Positions 18,706 to 26,974 of a stretch of 64,000 bases of DNA are shown here, one piece after another. The stretch spans positions 1 to 64,000 of the forward strand of contig CAVOHB010000001.1 of assembly GCA_963695705.1 (NCBI GenBank), read 5' to 3'. The position numbers and the translations under genes are program-made. Positions within the stretch are counted from its first letter, which is position 1. Every line of letters begins with the position of its first letter. Source of the DNA: JBKPNJ01 sp963695705 (lineage in GTDB: Bacteria; Actinomycetota; Actinomycetes; Propionibacteriales; Nocardioidaceae). The notes below the pieces were generated by a model. It was not told the origin of the DNA, ran no database searches, and was given only the letters and a program-made list of their open reading frames with translations.

Positions 18706-19572
18706 ATGGCTCCGGGAGACTCTGCCGAGTTCGTGCTGACGATCGCGTGTCCTGACCGACCAGGCATCGTCTTCGCGGTATCGAGCTTCCTGGTCGAGCA
18801 TTCGGGCAACATCGTCGACTCGCAGCAGTTCGACGACCGCCTCGACACGCGGTTCTTCATGCGCGTGCACTTCGAGACGCTCGATCCGACGGTGACGCTG
18901 GAGCAGCTGCGCTCGGCCTTCGGCTCCGTGGCGACTGGCTTCGGCATGACCTGGCAGCTGCACGAGGCGGGGGCGAGGTTCCGGACGTTGATCCTGGTGT
19001 CGAAATCGGGCCACTGCCTCAATGATCTGCTGTTCCGCTGGCAGACCCGGACCCTGCAGATCGACGTCGCGGCAATCGTGTCCAACCACACCGACTTCGC
19101 CGACCTGGCCCGAACGTACGGAGTGCCGTTCCACCACATCCCGGTGACCGCGGACACCAAGGACGCGGCCGAACGACAGCTGTTGTCGATGGTGGACGAG
19201 CTCGACATCCACCTGGTCGTGCTGGCCCGTTACATGCAGGTCCTCTCCGATGCCGTCTGTATGCGTCTGGAGGCCAGGGCCATCAACATCCATCACTCGT
19301 TCCTGCCGAGCTTCAAGGGAGCGCGCCCCTACCACCAGGCGTACGCACGCGGGGTCAAGCAGATCGGCGCGACCGCGCACTATGTCACGCCAGACCTCGA
19401 CGAGGGCCCGGTGATCGAGCAGGACGTGATCCGGGTGGACCATCGGTATGGTCCTGACGAGCTGGTGGCCGCCGGACGCGACGTCGAGAGCTATGTGCTG
19501 TCCAGGGCGGTCAAGTGGCACGCCGAGCAGCGGGTGCTGGTCAACGGACGTCGTACGGTCGTCTTCCGCTGA
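18706..19572 (+). CDS. purU: Formyltetrahydrofolate deformylase
   Basis: 288 residues from the ATG at 18706, 5 bp after GGGAGG; a GTG at 18700 would overlap that ribosome-binding site. Hydrolyses 10-formyl-THF to formate and THF. The N-terminal ACT domain (about 1-80) begins EFVLTIACPDRPGIVFAVSS. The formyltransferase domain has VLARYMQVLSD, the catalytic-region INIHHSFLPSFKGARPYHQA and ITATAHYVT-like GATAHYVTPDLDEGPVIEQD, with the Asn/His/Asp catalytic set. PurU genes frequently sit with betaine/sarcosine catabolism, where they drain excess C1 units. Here it can complete the route from methyl groups to formate. Confidence 0.93.
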   Translation: MAPGDSAEFVLTIACPDRPGIVFAVSSFLVEHSGNIVDSQQFDDRLDTRFFMRVHFETLDPTVTLEQLRSAFGSVATGFGMTWQLHEAGARFRTLILVSKSGHCLNDLLFRWQTRTLQIDVAAIVSNHTDFADLARTYGVPFHHIPVTADTKDAAERQLLSMVDELDIHLVVLARYMQVLSDAVCMRLEARAINIHHSFLPSFKGARPYHQAYARGVKQIGATAHYVTPDLDEGPVIEQDVIRVDHRYGPDELVAAGRDVESYVLSRAVKWHAEQRVLVNGRRTVVFR

Positions 19573-19683
19573 GGACGAAACCCGCAGCGTTGACTGCTTG
19601 TGTCACCGGGGCGACAGTCAGCACGCACTGGGCGTGAGACCTTGGAGGTACTCGTACCACGCGAGTCGATGACGGAGGACACC

Positions 19684-19938
19684 ATGACCGAGCAGGCCAC
19701 CCCGACCAGCCCAGGCGACGACGACCTGGCGCCACGCCGGGCGGCGGACGCATCCGACCCCGGGAATGACACCGAAGGTCACCGGCTCCTGTCGTTCGCG
19801 GACGGGGAGCGGGCCGAGGGCAGCGACACCGAGGGCCACCGGATGTACCGGGCAGACGCGGAACAGGCTGAGGGCGAGGACACCGAGGCGCATGTCTACG
19901 TCGAGGAGACGCGAAACGACGGTCTCCGCCCCGACTGA
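19684..19938 (+). CDS. Small acidic protein with DTEGH repeats
   Basis: 84 residues from the ATG at 19684, preceded by GGAGG at 5 bp. Very acidic and with no hydrophobic helix, so cytosolic. The motif DTEGHR occurs at 29-34 and 48-53 and as DTEAHV at 66-71, spaced 19 and 18 residues, with acidic and alanine-rich linkers. Similar xxEGH repeats occur in short actinobacterial proteins of unknown function. The regularly spaced acidic-Glu-His triads could bind metal, which is inference only. It stands alone between purU and the LLM oxidoreductase. Confidence 0.7.
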   Translation: MTEQATPTSPGDDDLAPRRAADASDPGNDTEGHRLLSFADGERAEGSDTEGHRMYRADAEQAEGEDTEAHVYVEETRNDGLRPD

Positions 19939-20002
19939 CCCGCCGCTGCTCGAGGGTCCCCCGCTTGCGTCATGCAACGCCTGGAGCGCCGGCAACGACT
20001 CG

Positions 20003-20932
20003 TCAGCCGGCCACCTGGGTCGCGACGTCCGACGCGATCAGCGCGATGTGGTCGAGGTCGTCGAGGTCGAGCACCTGCGCGTACACCCGGCTGACTCCGA
20101 GCTCGGAGAATGCGCCGATCTTGTCGACCACCTCTGCCGGCGTTCCTGCCAAGCCGGCCTGTCGCAGTTCGTCCACGTCCATCCCGATCGCGTCCGCGCG
20201 GCGTCGCACCTCCGCCTGGTCTCGGCCGACGCACACCGTCTGTGCGACCGAGAGCCGTAGCGATCCGGCCTCGCGCCCATGTTCCTCACAGGCCGTGAGC
20301 ACGCGAGCGAGGATCGTCCGGGTCGTTTCGAGATCGTCGAACGCGTTGAACTCGTCCGCGTACTGCACCGTCAGCGCGGCCGCACGGCGCTTTCCGGACC
20401 CGCCGATGATCACCGGCGGGCGAGGTTGCTGCACCGGCTTGGGCAAGGCAGGTGAGTCCTCGAGCCGGTAGTGACGACCGTGGTACGAGAACGTCTTACC
20501 CAGTGGTGTCTCCCACAGACCGGTCACGACGGCGAGCTGTTCCTCGAGGCGGTCGAACCGTTCGGCCACCGGCGGGAACTCGATGCCGTACGCCCGATGC
20601 TCCTCCTCGTACCACCCGGCACCGATGCCTAGCTCGACGCGGCCACCGCTCATCTGGTCCACCTGCGCGACCGTGATCGCCAGCGGCCCGGGGAGCCGGA
20701 AGGTCGCCGGCGTCACCAACGTCCCCAGCCGGATCCTCGACGTGTCACGGGCCAGCGCGGCGAGCGTGGCCCACGCATCGGTCGGCCCGGGACCGCCGTC
20801 GCCGCCGAAGTGCCGGTAGTGGTCGGAGCGGAAGAACGCATCGAAGCCGAGGTCCTCGGTCGCCCGAGCGACACGCAGCAGGTCGTCGTAGGTGGCGCCC
20901 TGTTGTGGTTCGGTGAACACGCGTATCTGCAT
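20003..20932 (-). CDS. LLM-class F420-dependent oxidoreductase
   Basis: 309 residues with the bacterial luciferase-like TIM-barrel fold. It begins MQIRVFTEPQQGATYDDLLR and contains GFDAFFRSDHYRHFG, LAALARDTSRIRLGTLVTP, GRVELGIGAGWYEEEHRAYG and RPPVIIGGSGKRRAAALT, the standard LLM/F420 pattern. Substrate is unknown. The gene is leftward, in line with and downstream of the methyltransferase gene but separated from it by the 61-bp repeat. It may contribute a redox step in amine breakdown or be unrelated. Confidence 0.88.
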   Translation of the reverse strand: MQIRVFTEPQQGATYDDLLRVARATEDLGFDAFFRSDHYRHFGGDGGPGPTDAWATLAALARDTSRIRLGTLVTPATFRLPGPLAITVAQVDQMSGGRVELGIGAGWYEEEHRAYGIEFPPVAERFDRLEEQLAVVTGLWETPLGKTFSYHGRHYRLEDSPALPKPVQQPRPPVIIGGSGKRRAAALTVQYADEFNAFDDLETTRTILARVLTACEEHGREAGSLRLSVAQTVCVGRDQAEVRRRADAIGMDVDELRQAGLAGTPAEVVDKIGAFSELGVSRVYAQVLDLDDLDHIALIASDVATQVAG

Positions 20933-21018
20933 CGGACCATTCTGGGTCCGCCCGCTCAGCTGCGCAGTGGAGATGGTTCGTGGTCGAGTGGGCCGGCAGG
21001 ATGATCCTGACGACGCCG

Positions 21019-21079
21019 GCAGGCATCTGTGGAGGATGTTCGGTCACCACAGACGTAACATCCTCCGCAAACCCGCCTG
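21019..21079 (+). repeat. 61-bp repeat, copy 1 (inverted partner at 28549-28609)
   Basis: Matches the complement of 28549-28609 at 60 of 61 positions; only 21024 differs. Inside, GGAGGATGTT (21031-21040) pairs perfectly with AACATCCTCC (21057-21066). TCTGTGG (21026-21032) can pair with CCACAGA (21047-21053), giving alternative hairpins or a pseudoknot. It begins 13 bp beyond the methyltransferase stop codon. There is no T-run, so an ordinary intrinsic terminator is not supported. Confidence 0.9.
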
Positions 21080-21092
21080 GGGCGGTCGCCGG

Positions 21093-22532
21093 TCAGTCGC
21101 CGAGCTCCTTGCGGCGCCGGTTGACGTAGTCCTCGAGCTCGGCGCGGATCGACTCGTCGAGTGGCGGTTGCTCGTACTCGTCGAGCTTGGCCTGGTAGAT
21201 CCTGGTCGCGCGGGCCGCGGTGTCGTGAGCCCCGGTACGCATCCACTTCTCGTAGTTGTCCGACGACGACACGAACGGCCGGTAGAAGCAGGTGCGGAAC
21301 CGCTCCATCGTGTGCTCGGCGCCGAGGAAGTGACCGCCATGCCCGACCTCCAGATGGGCACCGAAGGCGAGTGACTCCTCGTCGATCTCCAGCGGAGTGA
21401 ACTCCACCTGCAGCATCTTCAGCAGCTCGACGTCGATGATGAACTGCTCGTAGCACGACACCAGCCCGCCGTCGAGCCAGCCGGCGGTGTGCATCACCCA
21501 GTTCGTGCCCGCCAGGAACGTCGGCAGCATCGTCATGAGTGCCTCGTACGCCGCCTGCGCGTCGGGCACCTGACTCGACGTCAGCGCGCCACCGGACCGG
21601 AACGGCAGCCCGAAACGGCGGGCTATCTGCCCGGTGCACAGCAGCCCGATCGCCGACTCCGGTGTCCCGAACATCGGCGACCCCGACTGCATGTCGATGT
21701 TGGACAGGAACGAGCCGAAGATCACCGGGCAGCCCGGCCGGATCAGCTGCGCGAGCGCGATGCCGGAGAGCGCCTCGGCCATCTGCTGCACCAGCGTCGC
21801 CGGGATCGCCACCGGGGACATGGCTCCCATCAGCAGGAACGGTGTCATCACGACCGCCTGGTTCGCGGCGCAGTACTCGAACTGCGCGTCGAGCATCCGG
21901 TCGTCCCAGCGCAGCGGCGAGTTGCAGTTGATCAGCGAGATCGTCGCGGGCGTCTGCTCGATCGACTCCCGGCTGCCGAACATGATCTCGGTCATCCTGA
22001 TCGTGTCCGCGGCGTTGACCGCCGAGACGACATTGCCCATGTGCACCTTGTCGGTCAGTGTCTGCAGCGCATAGATCATGTCCAGGTGCCGCGAGTCCAA
22101 TGGAGTGTCGTTGGGCTCGCAGATCACCCCGCCGGCCGAGTCGAGCTCGGGAAACACCTGGGCCAGCTTGGTGAACCGGCGGAAGTCGTCCATGGTCGCG
22201 TCCCGGCGGACCTCGCCCTCGCGGACGAACGGCGGCCCGTACACGCAGCCGAAGGCCATCGAGTCGCCGCCGATGTGGATGCTGTTGAGCGGGTTGCGCG
22301 CCTGGACGTCGAACTCCTTCGGCGCCTTGGCGACCTGCTCGAGGACGAACTCCGGGTCGAGCTTGACCGTGTTGCCCTCGATCGTCTGCCCGGCGGCACG
22401 AAACAGCTCCACCGCCCGGTCGGCCATGAACTCCACGCCGATCTCGCTGACGATCCGCCGCCAGCCCTTGTCCAGAACGGCCATCGCCTGCTCGGACAGG
22501 ATCTCGTAGCGCGGCATCTGGTTGTGGAACAT
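21093..22532 (-). CDS. MttB-superfamily (trimethylamine/quaternary amine) corrinoid methyltransferase
   Basis: 479 residues from the ATG at 22532 (MFHNQMPRYEILSEQAMAVL), which follows GGAGG at 4 bp. The family transfers a methyl group from tri- or quaternary amines to a cognate corrinoid protein. Typical features are the N-terminal IGVEFMADRAVELFRAAGQT, CEPNDTPLDSRHLDMIYALQ, QMAEALSGIALAQLIRPGCP and the C-terminal EVGHGGHFLGAEHTMERFRT. The frame has no internal amber codon, so it belongs to the non-pyrrolysine branch, whose characterised members use glycine betaine, proline betaine or carnitine. It is divergent from the IclR-corrinoid-methyltransferase operon across a 160-bp gap holding a palindromic operator. 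Substrate cannot be fixed. Confidence 0.9.
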   Translation of the reverse strand: MFHNQMPRYEILSEQAMAVLDKGWRRIVSEIGVEFMADRAVELFRAAGQTIEGNTVKLDPEFVLEQVAKAPKEFDVQARNPLNSIHIGGDSMAFGCVYGPPFVREGEVRRDATMDDFRRFTKLAQVFPELDSAGGVICEPNDTPLDSRHLDMIYALQTLTDKVHMGNVVSAVNAADTIRMTEIMFGSRESIEQTPATISLINCNSPLRWDDRMLDAQFEYCAANQAVVMTPFLLMGAMSPVAIPATLVQQMAEALSGIALAQLIRPGCPVIFGSFLSNIDMQSGSPMFGTPESAIGLLCTGQIARRFGLPFRSGGALTSSQVPDAQAAYEALMTMLPTFLAGTNWVMHTAGWLDGGLVSCYEQFIIDVELLKMLQVEFTPLEIDEESLAFGAHLEVGHGGHFLGAEHTMERFRTCFYRPFVSSSDNYEKWMRTGAHDTAARATRIYQAKLDEYEQPPLDESIRAELEDYVNRRRKELGD

Positions 22533-22630
22533 CCGACCTCCAAGACAGCACCGGCGCACCGCCGGCGAACACCGAACGCGTCCTGACGAATCCGCTTGAC
22601 GCCCCGTCGCGGTAGATCCTACGCTCATCA

Positions 22631-22650
22631 TATGGAACACTGGTTCCATA
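22631..22650. promoter_or_regulatory. Palindromic operator TATGGAAC-N4-GTTCCATA
   Basis: A perfect 8-bp inverted repeat with a 4-bp centre in the AT-richer middle of the gap between the leftward methyltransferase and the rightward IclR gene. IclR proteins commonly bind palindromes of the TGGAA-N-TTCCA kind. This is the likely autoregulatory and methyltransferase operator for the IclR gene starting at 22693. Confidence 0.65.
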
Positions 22651-22692
22651 CTGTAGAACTCTCACCGACCACCCTAGGCACTGGACGGCACC

Positions 22693-23457
22693 GTGGCCTC
22701 ACAGCATGGCACGCAGTCGGTCGACCGTGCCGCGGAGCTGTTGCGGCTGGTGGTCGAGGCGGACAGCGCGATGTCGTTCACCGGCCTCACCAACGAGATC
22801 GGGTTGGCGAAGTCCACGACCTCGCGGCTGCTCCAGGCCCTCGAGCGCAACCGGCTCGTCACCCGCGACCGGTTGGGCACGTTCGTCGCCGGACCGCTGT
22901 TCACGGTGTACGCCGCCCGGCACGACCCGGTCGACGAGCTCGTGCAGCTCGCCCGGCCGAGCCTGGAGTGTCTCGGCGAGCAGACCGGTGAGACCGTCAA
23001 CCTCTCGGTGCCCCGCGGCAACAGCGTGGTCCAGGTCGCGCAGATCGAGTCGAGCTACCTGCTCGGCTCGACCAACTGGGTCGGCGTCGACGTCCCCGCG
23101 CACTGCTCGGCGCTCGGCAAGGTCTTCTACGCCTACGGCACCATCGAGCCCCCGACCGGGCCGCTGGAGCGACGTACGCCACGCACGATCACCAGCACGG
23201 AGGCGCTGCAGCGCGACCTCGAAGCCGTCCGGCGCGCGGGTTACGGCCTCAGCGACGAGGAGCTCGAACCCGGCCTGGTCGCCATCGCCGCACCCATCCG
23301 GTTCCCCGACGGCAGGGTGTCCGCGGCGATCTCCCTCTCCGGTCCGGCCACACGGCTCAAGCCCCAGCTCGGCAAGCTGGCCACGCTGTTGACCAGCAAG
23401 GCTCGCGACCTCTCGGCACTACTCGGCTACCCGGCACGAAAGGACGGCGCGGCATGA
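22693..23457 (+). CDS. IclR-family regulator of the methyltransferase cassette
   Basis: 254 residues starting at GTG 22693. The winged helix spans about 5-70, with QSVDRAAELLRLVVEADSAM and the recognition helix LAKSTTSRLLQALERNRLV. The effector domain contains VDVPAHCSALGKVFYAYG and GYGLSDEELEPGLVAIAAPI. It is the first gene of a rightward operon; its stop overlaps the corrinoid-protein ATG (ATGA). It is divergent from the methyltransferase, with a perfect palindrome between them. The likely effector is the methylated substrate or a product, inferred from position. It differs clearly from the IclR protein at 17763-18566, so two regulators serve this island. Confidence 0.9.
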   Translation: MASQHGTQSVDRAAELLRLVVEADSAMSFTGLTNEIGLAKSTTSRLLQALERNRLVTRDRLGTFVAGPLFTVYAARHDPVDELVQLARPSLECLGEQTGETVNLSVPRGNSVVQVAQIESSYLLGSTNWVGVDVPAHCSALGKVFYAYGTIEPPTGPLERRTPRTITSTEALQRDLEAVRRAGYGLSDEELEPGLVAIAAPIRFPDGRVSAAISLSGPATRLKPQLGKLATLLTSKARDLSALLGYPARKDGAA

Positions 23458-24119
23458 CGCCCGACGAAATTCTCCAGGGACTGTACGACCAGACGCTGGT
23501 CGGCAACAAACCCGCGGTTCTCGACCTCACAAACGCCGGCCTGGCCAACGGCATGACGCCCGAGACCATGCTGTTCGACGCGCTGATCCCGTCGCTGGAG
23601 GAGGTCGGCGCCCGGTTCGAGCGCGGCGACTTCTTCGTGCCCGAGATGCTCATCGCCGGCAAGGCCATGAGCGGGGCGCTCGACATCCTGCGCCCGCTGC
23701 TGGCCGAGACCGGCGCCGAGACCGTCGGCACGTTCGTGATGGGCACCGTCAAGGGTGACGTTCACGACATCGGCAAGAACCTCGTCAACATCATGCTCGA
23801 GGGCGCCGGCTTCCACGTCATCGACCTCGGCGTGCAGGTCGCACCGGAGAAGTTCATCGAGGCGATCAAGGAGTACAAGCCGGAGATCGTCGGCTTCTCG
23901 GCGTTCCTCACCACCACGATGCCGATGTTCAAGGCCAACATGAACGCGTTGCAGAAGGCCGGCATGCGCGACCAGGTGAAGGTCATGGTCGGCGGCGCCC
24001 CGGTCACCCAGGAGTACGCCGACGCGGTCGGCGCCGACGGCTACGCCCCCGATGCCTCGGCGACCGTCAAGCTCGCCAAGGAGCTGGTTCGCCAGCACCG
24101 GGCCCCCATCCACGTCTGA
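23454..24119 (+). CDS. Corrinoid (B12-binding) protein of a methyltransferase system
   Basis: 221 residues of the MtbC/MttC/MtgC type. The N-terminal four-helix cap (1-85) has ETMLFDALIPSLEEVGARFE and FFVPEMLIAGKAM. The Rossmann B12 domain begins near 90; GTVKGDVHDIGKN supplies D102-x-H104-x-x-G107, with His104 the lower cobalt ligand, followed by LGVQVAPEKFIEAI, VGFSAFLTTTMP and VGGAPVTQEYADAVGADGYA. It carries the methyl group between the MttB-type enzyme and the THF methyltransferase. The ATG overlaps the IclR stop by 4 bp. Confidence 0.94.
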   Translation: MTPDEILQGLYDQTLVGNKPAVLDLTNAGLANGMTPETMLFDALIPSLEEVGARFERGDFFVPEMLIAGKAMSGALDILRPLLAETGAETVGTFVMGTVKGDVHDIGKNLVNIMLEGAGFHVIDLGVQVAPEKFIEAIKEYKPEIVGFSAFLTTTMPMFKANMNALQKAGMRDQVKVMVGGAPVTQEYADAVGADGYAPDASATVKLAKELVRQHRAPIHV

Positions 24120-24146
24120 CCCTCGACTTCTTGTTTGGAGCTCCGC

Positions 24147-25001
24147 ATGCACACCGTCTTGTCGTCGGCCAGCAGGTCCCTGACGATCGGCCACGACCAG
24201 CCGTTCTGCATCATCGGCGAGCGGATCAACCCCACCGGCCGCAAGCGGTTCCAGGAGCAGTTGCGCGCCGGTGACCTCTCCGCGATCGAGGTCGACGTCA
24301 GGTCTCAGGTCGAGGGCGGGGCGATGGTGCTCGACATCAACATGGGTGTGCCGCTGACCGACGAGGCCGACCTGCTGGCCCGGGCCATCAAGCTCGTCCA
24401 GTCCGTCACCGACCTGCCGATCTGCATCGACTCCTCGGTGGTCGAGGCGCTCGACGCCGGTCTGGCGGCCTACGAGGGCAAGGCGCTCGTCAACTCGATC
24501 ACCGCCGAGGACGAACGGATGGAGGCGATCCTGCCGCTGGTCAAGCGCTACGGCGCCGCCGTCATCGCGCTGCCCAACGACGAGGACGAGATCCCGATGG
24601 AGGCCGACAAGCGCCTGGAGCTGACGCGCAAGATCATCGACACCGCCACCGGGAAGTACGGCATGGCGATCGAGGACATCCTCATCGACCCGCTGGCGAT
24701 GCCGATCGGCGCCGACACGTCGGTGGTCAACGCGACCCTCGAGACGATCTCGCGGATCCGGGCGGAGTACGGCGTCAACATGACGCTCGGCGCCTCCAAC
24801 GTTTCCTTCGGCATGCCGGGCCGGCACGCGCTCGGCGCGTCGTTCCTGCCGATGGCGATGGCGGCCGGACTCACCAGCGCGATCATGGACGCTCGCACCC
24901 CGCAGATCACCGAGGCCGTCAAGGCGGCCGACCTGCTGCTCGGCAACGACGAGTGGGGCGCGGCGTGGATCGCGGCGTTCCGGGCCCGACAGGCGACATG
25001 A
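24147..25001 (+). CDS. Methyl-corrinoid:tetrahydrofolate methyltransferase (pterin-binding TIM barrel)
   Basis: 284 residues from the ATG at 24147, 6 bp after TTTGGAG. It resembles the pterin-binding methyltransferases of the MtgA/AcsE/MtrH group: CIIGERINPTGRKRFQEQL at the N-terminus, MVLDINMGVPLTDEADLL, ICIDSSVVEALDAGL, ALVNSITAEDERME, ILIDPLAMPIGAD and GASNVSFGMPGRHAL. The Asp and Asn residues in these strands line the pterin site in the family. The expected reaction is methyl transfer from the corrinoid to THF. The TGA overlaps the ATG of the next gene. Confidence 0.92.
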   Translation: MHTVLSSASRSLTIGHDQPFCIIGERINPTGRKRFQEQLRAGDLSAIEVDVRSQVEGGAMVLDINMGVPLTDEADLLARAIKLVQSVTDLPICIDSSVVEALDAGLAAYEGKALVNSITAEDERMEAILPLVKRYGAAVIALPNDEDEIPMEADKRLELTRKIIDTATGKYGMAIEDILIDPLAMPIGADTSVVNATLETISRIRAEYGVNMTLGASNVSFGMPGRHALGASFLPMAMAAGLTSAIMDARTPQITEAVKAADLLLGNDEWGAAWIAAFRARQAT

Positions 25002-26974
25002 CCCAATCCTCGTCCTCGGGCGCTTCCTCCTCGGGCCATTCCGCCGGGGAGCACGTCGTCGCGGACATCGACGGGCTCGCCCGCGAGGGTCTGCTCGCCA
25101 GCCTCCCGCCCTCGTCCGGCCCGGCAGTACGCGAGGACGCCCATGACGGGACCGGACGCGTACGGCTCCGGTTCACACCCGCCGACCGGGAGGTCAGCGT
25201 TCCACCAGGCGTCAGCGTCTTCGATGCGGCGAGCTGGCACGGAATCGCGATCGACTCCACCTGCGGCGGCCATGGCACCTGCAAGAAGTGCAAGGTGCGG
25301 GTCGTGAGCGGCCCGATGCCGGTGTCGCGGCTCGACGTGCGTGCGTTCAGCGGCGACCAGCTCAAGTCGGGCTGGCGGCTGGCGTGCCTCGCGCAGGCCA
25401 CGCACGACCTCGAGATCGACGTTCCGCCGCTGCTCACCCGGCCCAAGGCCGCCACCGTCGGCGTCGGCCGACAGGTGATCCTGCGCCCAGCGATCCAGAA
25501 ACGCTACGTCGAGCTGTCCGAGCCGTCCCTGCGCGACCAGGCGAGCGACCTCGAGCGGCTGCTCGCCGCGGTCGACGACCTGGAGCTGCGCTGTGACGTG
25601 CACGCGCTGCGCCGCCTGCCCACCGTGCTGCGCCGCAGCGACTGGAAGGTCACCGCGGTGATCGTCGACGACGTGCTCATCGACGTCGAGGACGGCGACA
25701 CCACCGAGCGCCGCTACGCGATCGGCTTCGACCTCGGCACCACCACGGTGGTTGCGACCCTGCTCGACACGGGCACCGGTACACCGATGGCGGTCCGCTC
25801 GACGCTGAACAAGCAGCAGCCGTTCGGCGGCGACGTGATCACCCGGATCAGTGCGACGATGCTCGATCCGACGGCGCTGGGCCGACTCAGCGAGCTCGCC
25901 CAGCAGACGCTGAACGAGCTCGCCGCGGAGGTCTGCGCCGAGGCCGAGGTCGATCCCGCGGAGGTCTACGAGATCGCGATGGCGGGAAACGCCACGATGA
26001 CCCAGCTGGTGCTCGGCATCGATCCCGAACCGCTCGGCGTCGCCCCGTTCATCATGGCCGCGCGCACGATGCCCGAGACCCTGGCCACCGACCTCGGGGT
26101 GCACGTGCACCCACGCGCCCGGGCGGTGCTGTTCCCGGCACTGGGCGCGTACGTCGGCGGAGACATCGTGGCCGGCATGCTCGCCTCCGGCATGGACCGC
26201 GACAAGCGGTTGCGGCTGTTCATCGACGTCGGCACCAACTGCGAGATCGTTCTCGGCGACGGGGAGCGCATCCTGTCCACCGCGGCACCCGCGGGGCCGG
26301 CGTTCGAGGGTGCGGCGATCCGCTGCGGGATGCGTGCGGCCGAGGGCGCGATCGAGGTGGTCAAGCTCGTCGACGGCGACGTCGAGCTCCAGGTGATCGG
26401 CGACATCGAACCGGTGGGTCTGTGCGGCTCCGGACTCGTCGACGCGGTGGCCGAGCTCTGGGGAGCCAGGCTGCTCGACGCGTCCGGCCGGTTCGTGACA
26501 CCGGACCAGGCGATGTCGATCGCGCCCAAGCTGGCGGAGCGGTTCACCGACATCGAGGGCGAGCGCATCTTCGTCCTGCACTGGCGTGGCGACCCGCGCG
26601 ACTCGGTCTACCTCTCCCAGCGCGACGTCCGGGAGCTGCAGTTCGCCAAGGCCGCCATCGCGACCGGATGGGCGACGTTGCTGGAGGACTTCGGCGCGGG
26701 TCCGCGCGACGTGCAGCAGGTGCTGCTGGCGGGTTCTTTCGGGAGCTATCTGTCGCCGGCCAGCGCGATCAGGATCGGTCTGGTCCCCAAGCTGCCGGTG
26801 CTGCGGATCGTGAGCGCCGGCAACGTGGCGGGCGAGGGCGCGAAGATGGTGCTGCTGAGCCTGCGTGAGCGCGCCGGTGCCCAGGCGCTGCTGGAGGAGG
26901 TGACCTATGTCGAGCTCTCCGACCGACCTGACTTCAACGACCGTTTCATCGACCAGCTCTCCTTCCCCGACTGA
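24998..26974 (+). CDS. RACo-like corrinoid activation protein (2Fe-2S ferredoxin plus ASKHA ATPase)
   Basis: 658 residues, started at the ATG overlapping the previous stop. Residues 1-55 are low complexity. A 2Fe-2S domain follows, with Cys89-X5-Cys95-X2-Cys98-X31-Cys130 (STCGGHGTCKKCK, LACLAQ). A linker/middle domain precedes the C-terminal ASKHA ATPase: AIGFDLGTTTVVATLLDTG, AGNATMTQLVLGI, RLFIDVGTNCEIVLGDGERI, AGPAFEGAAIRCGMRAAEGA and GLCGSGLVDAVAELW. Such proteins reduce accidentally oxidised Co(II) corrinoid back to Co(I) with ATP. Its presence means the corrinoid cycle here is meant to work repeatedly. The length agrees with the family. Confidence 0.92.
   Translation: MTQSSSSGASSSGHSAGEHVVADIDGLAREGLLASLPPSSGPAVREDAHDGTGRVRLRFTPADREVSVPPGVSVFDAASWHGIAIDSTCGGHGTCKKCKVRVVSGPMPVSRLDVRAFSGDQLKSGWRLACLAQATHDLEIDVPPLLTRPKAATVGVGRQVILRPAIQKRYVELSEPSLRDQASDLERLLAAVDDLELRCDVHALRRLPTVLRRSDWKVTAVIVDDVLIDVEDGDTTERRYAIGFDLGTTTVVATLLDTGTGTPMAVRSTLNKQQPFGGDVITRISATMLDPTALGRLSELAQQTLNELAAEVCAEAEVDPAEVYEIAMAGNATMTQLVLGIDPEPLGVAPFIMAARTMPETLATDLGVHVHPRARAVLFPALGAYVGGDIVAGMLASGMDRDKRLRLFIDVGTNCEIVLGDGERILSTAAPAGPAFEGAAIRCGMRAAEGAIEVVKLVDGDVELQVIGDIEPVGLCGSGLVDAVAELWGARLLDASGRFVTPDQAMSIAPKLAERFTDIEGERIFVLHWRGDPRDSVYLSQRDVRELQFAKAAIATGWATLLEDFGAGPRDVQQVLLAGSFGSYLSPASAIRIGLVPKLPVLRIVSAGNVAGEGAKMVLLSLRERAGAQALLEEVTYVELSDRPDFNDRFIDQLSFPD

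Noticed and set aside
20003..20932. LLM oxidoreductase as a certain member of the demethylation pathway
   Set aside because: It lies outside the 61-bp repeat boundary, and the family is too broad to assign a role in amine breakdown.
21093..22532. Pyrrolysine-type trimethylamine methyltransferase
   Set aside because: The frame runs to its stop with no internal amber codon, and no pylS, pylB, pylC or pylD gene was seen. The enzyme belongs to the non-pyrrolysine branch.
22533..22692. Cobalamin riboswitch upstream of the corrinoid cassette
   Set aside because: I saw no B12-box-like sequence or suitable leader length; the gap is better explained by the palindromic operator.
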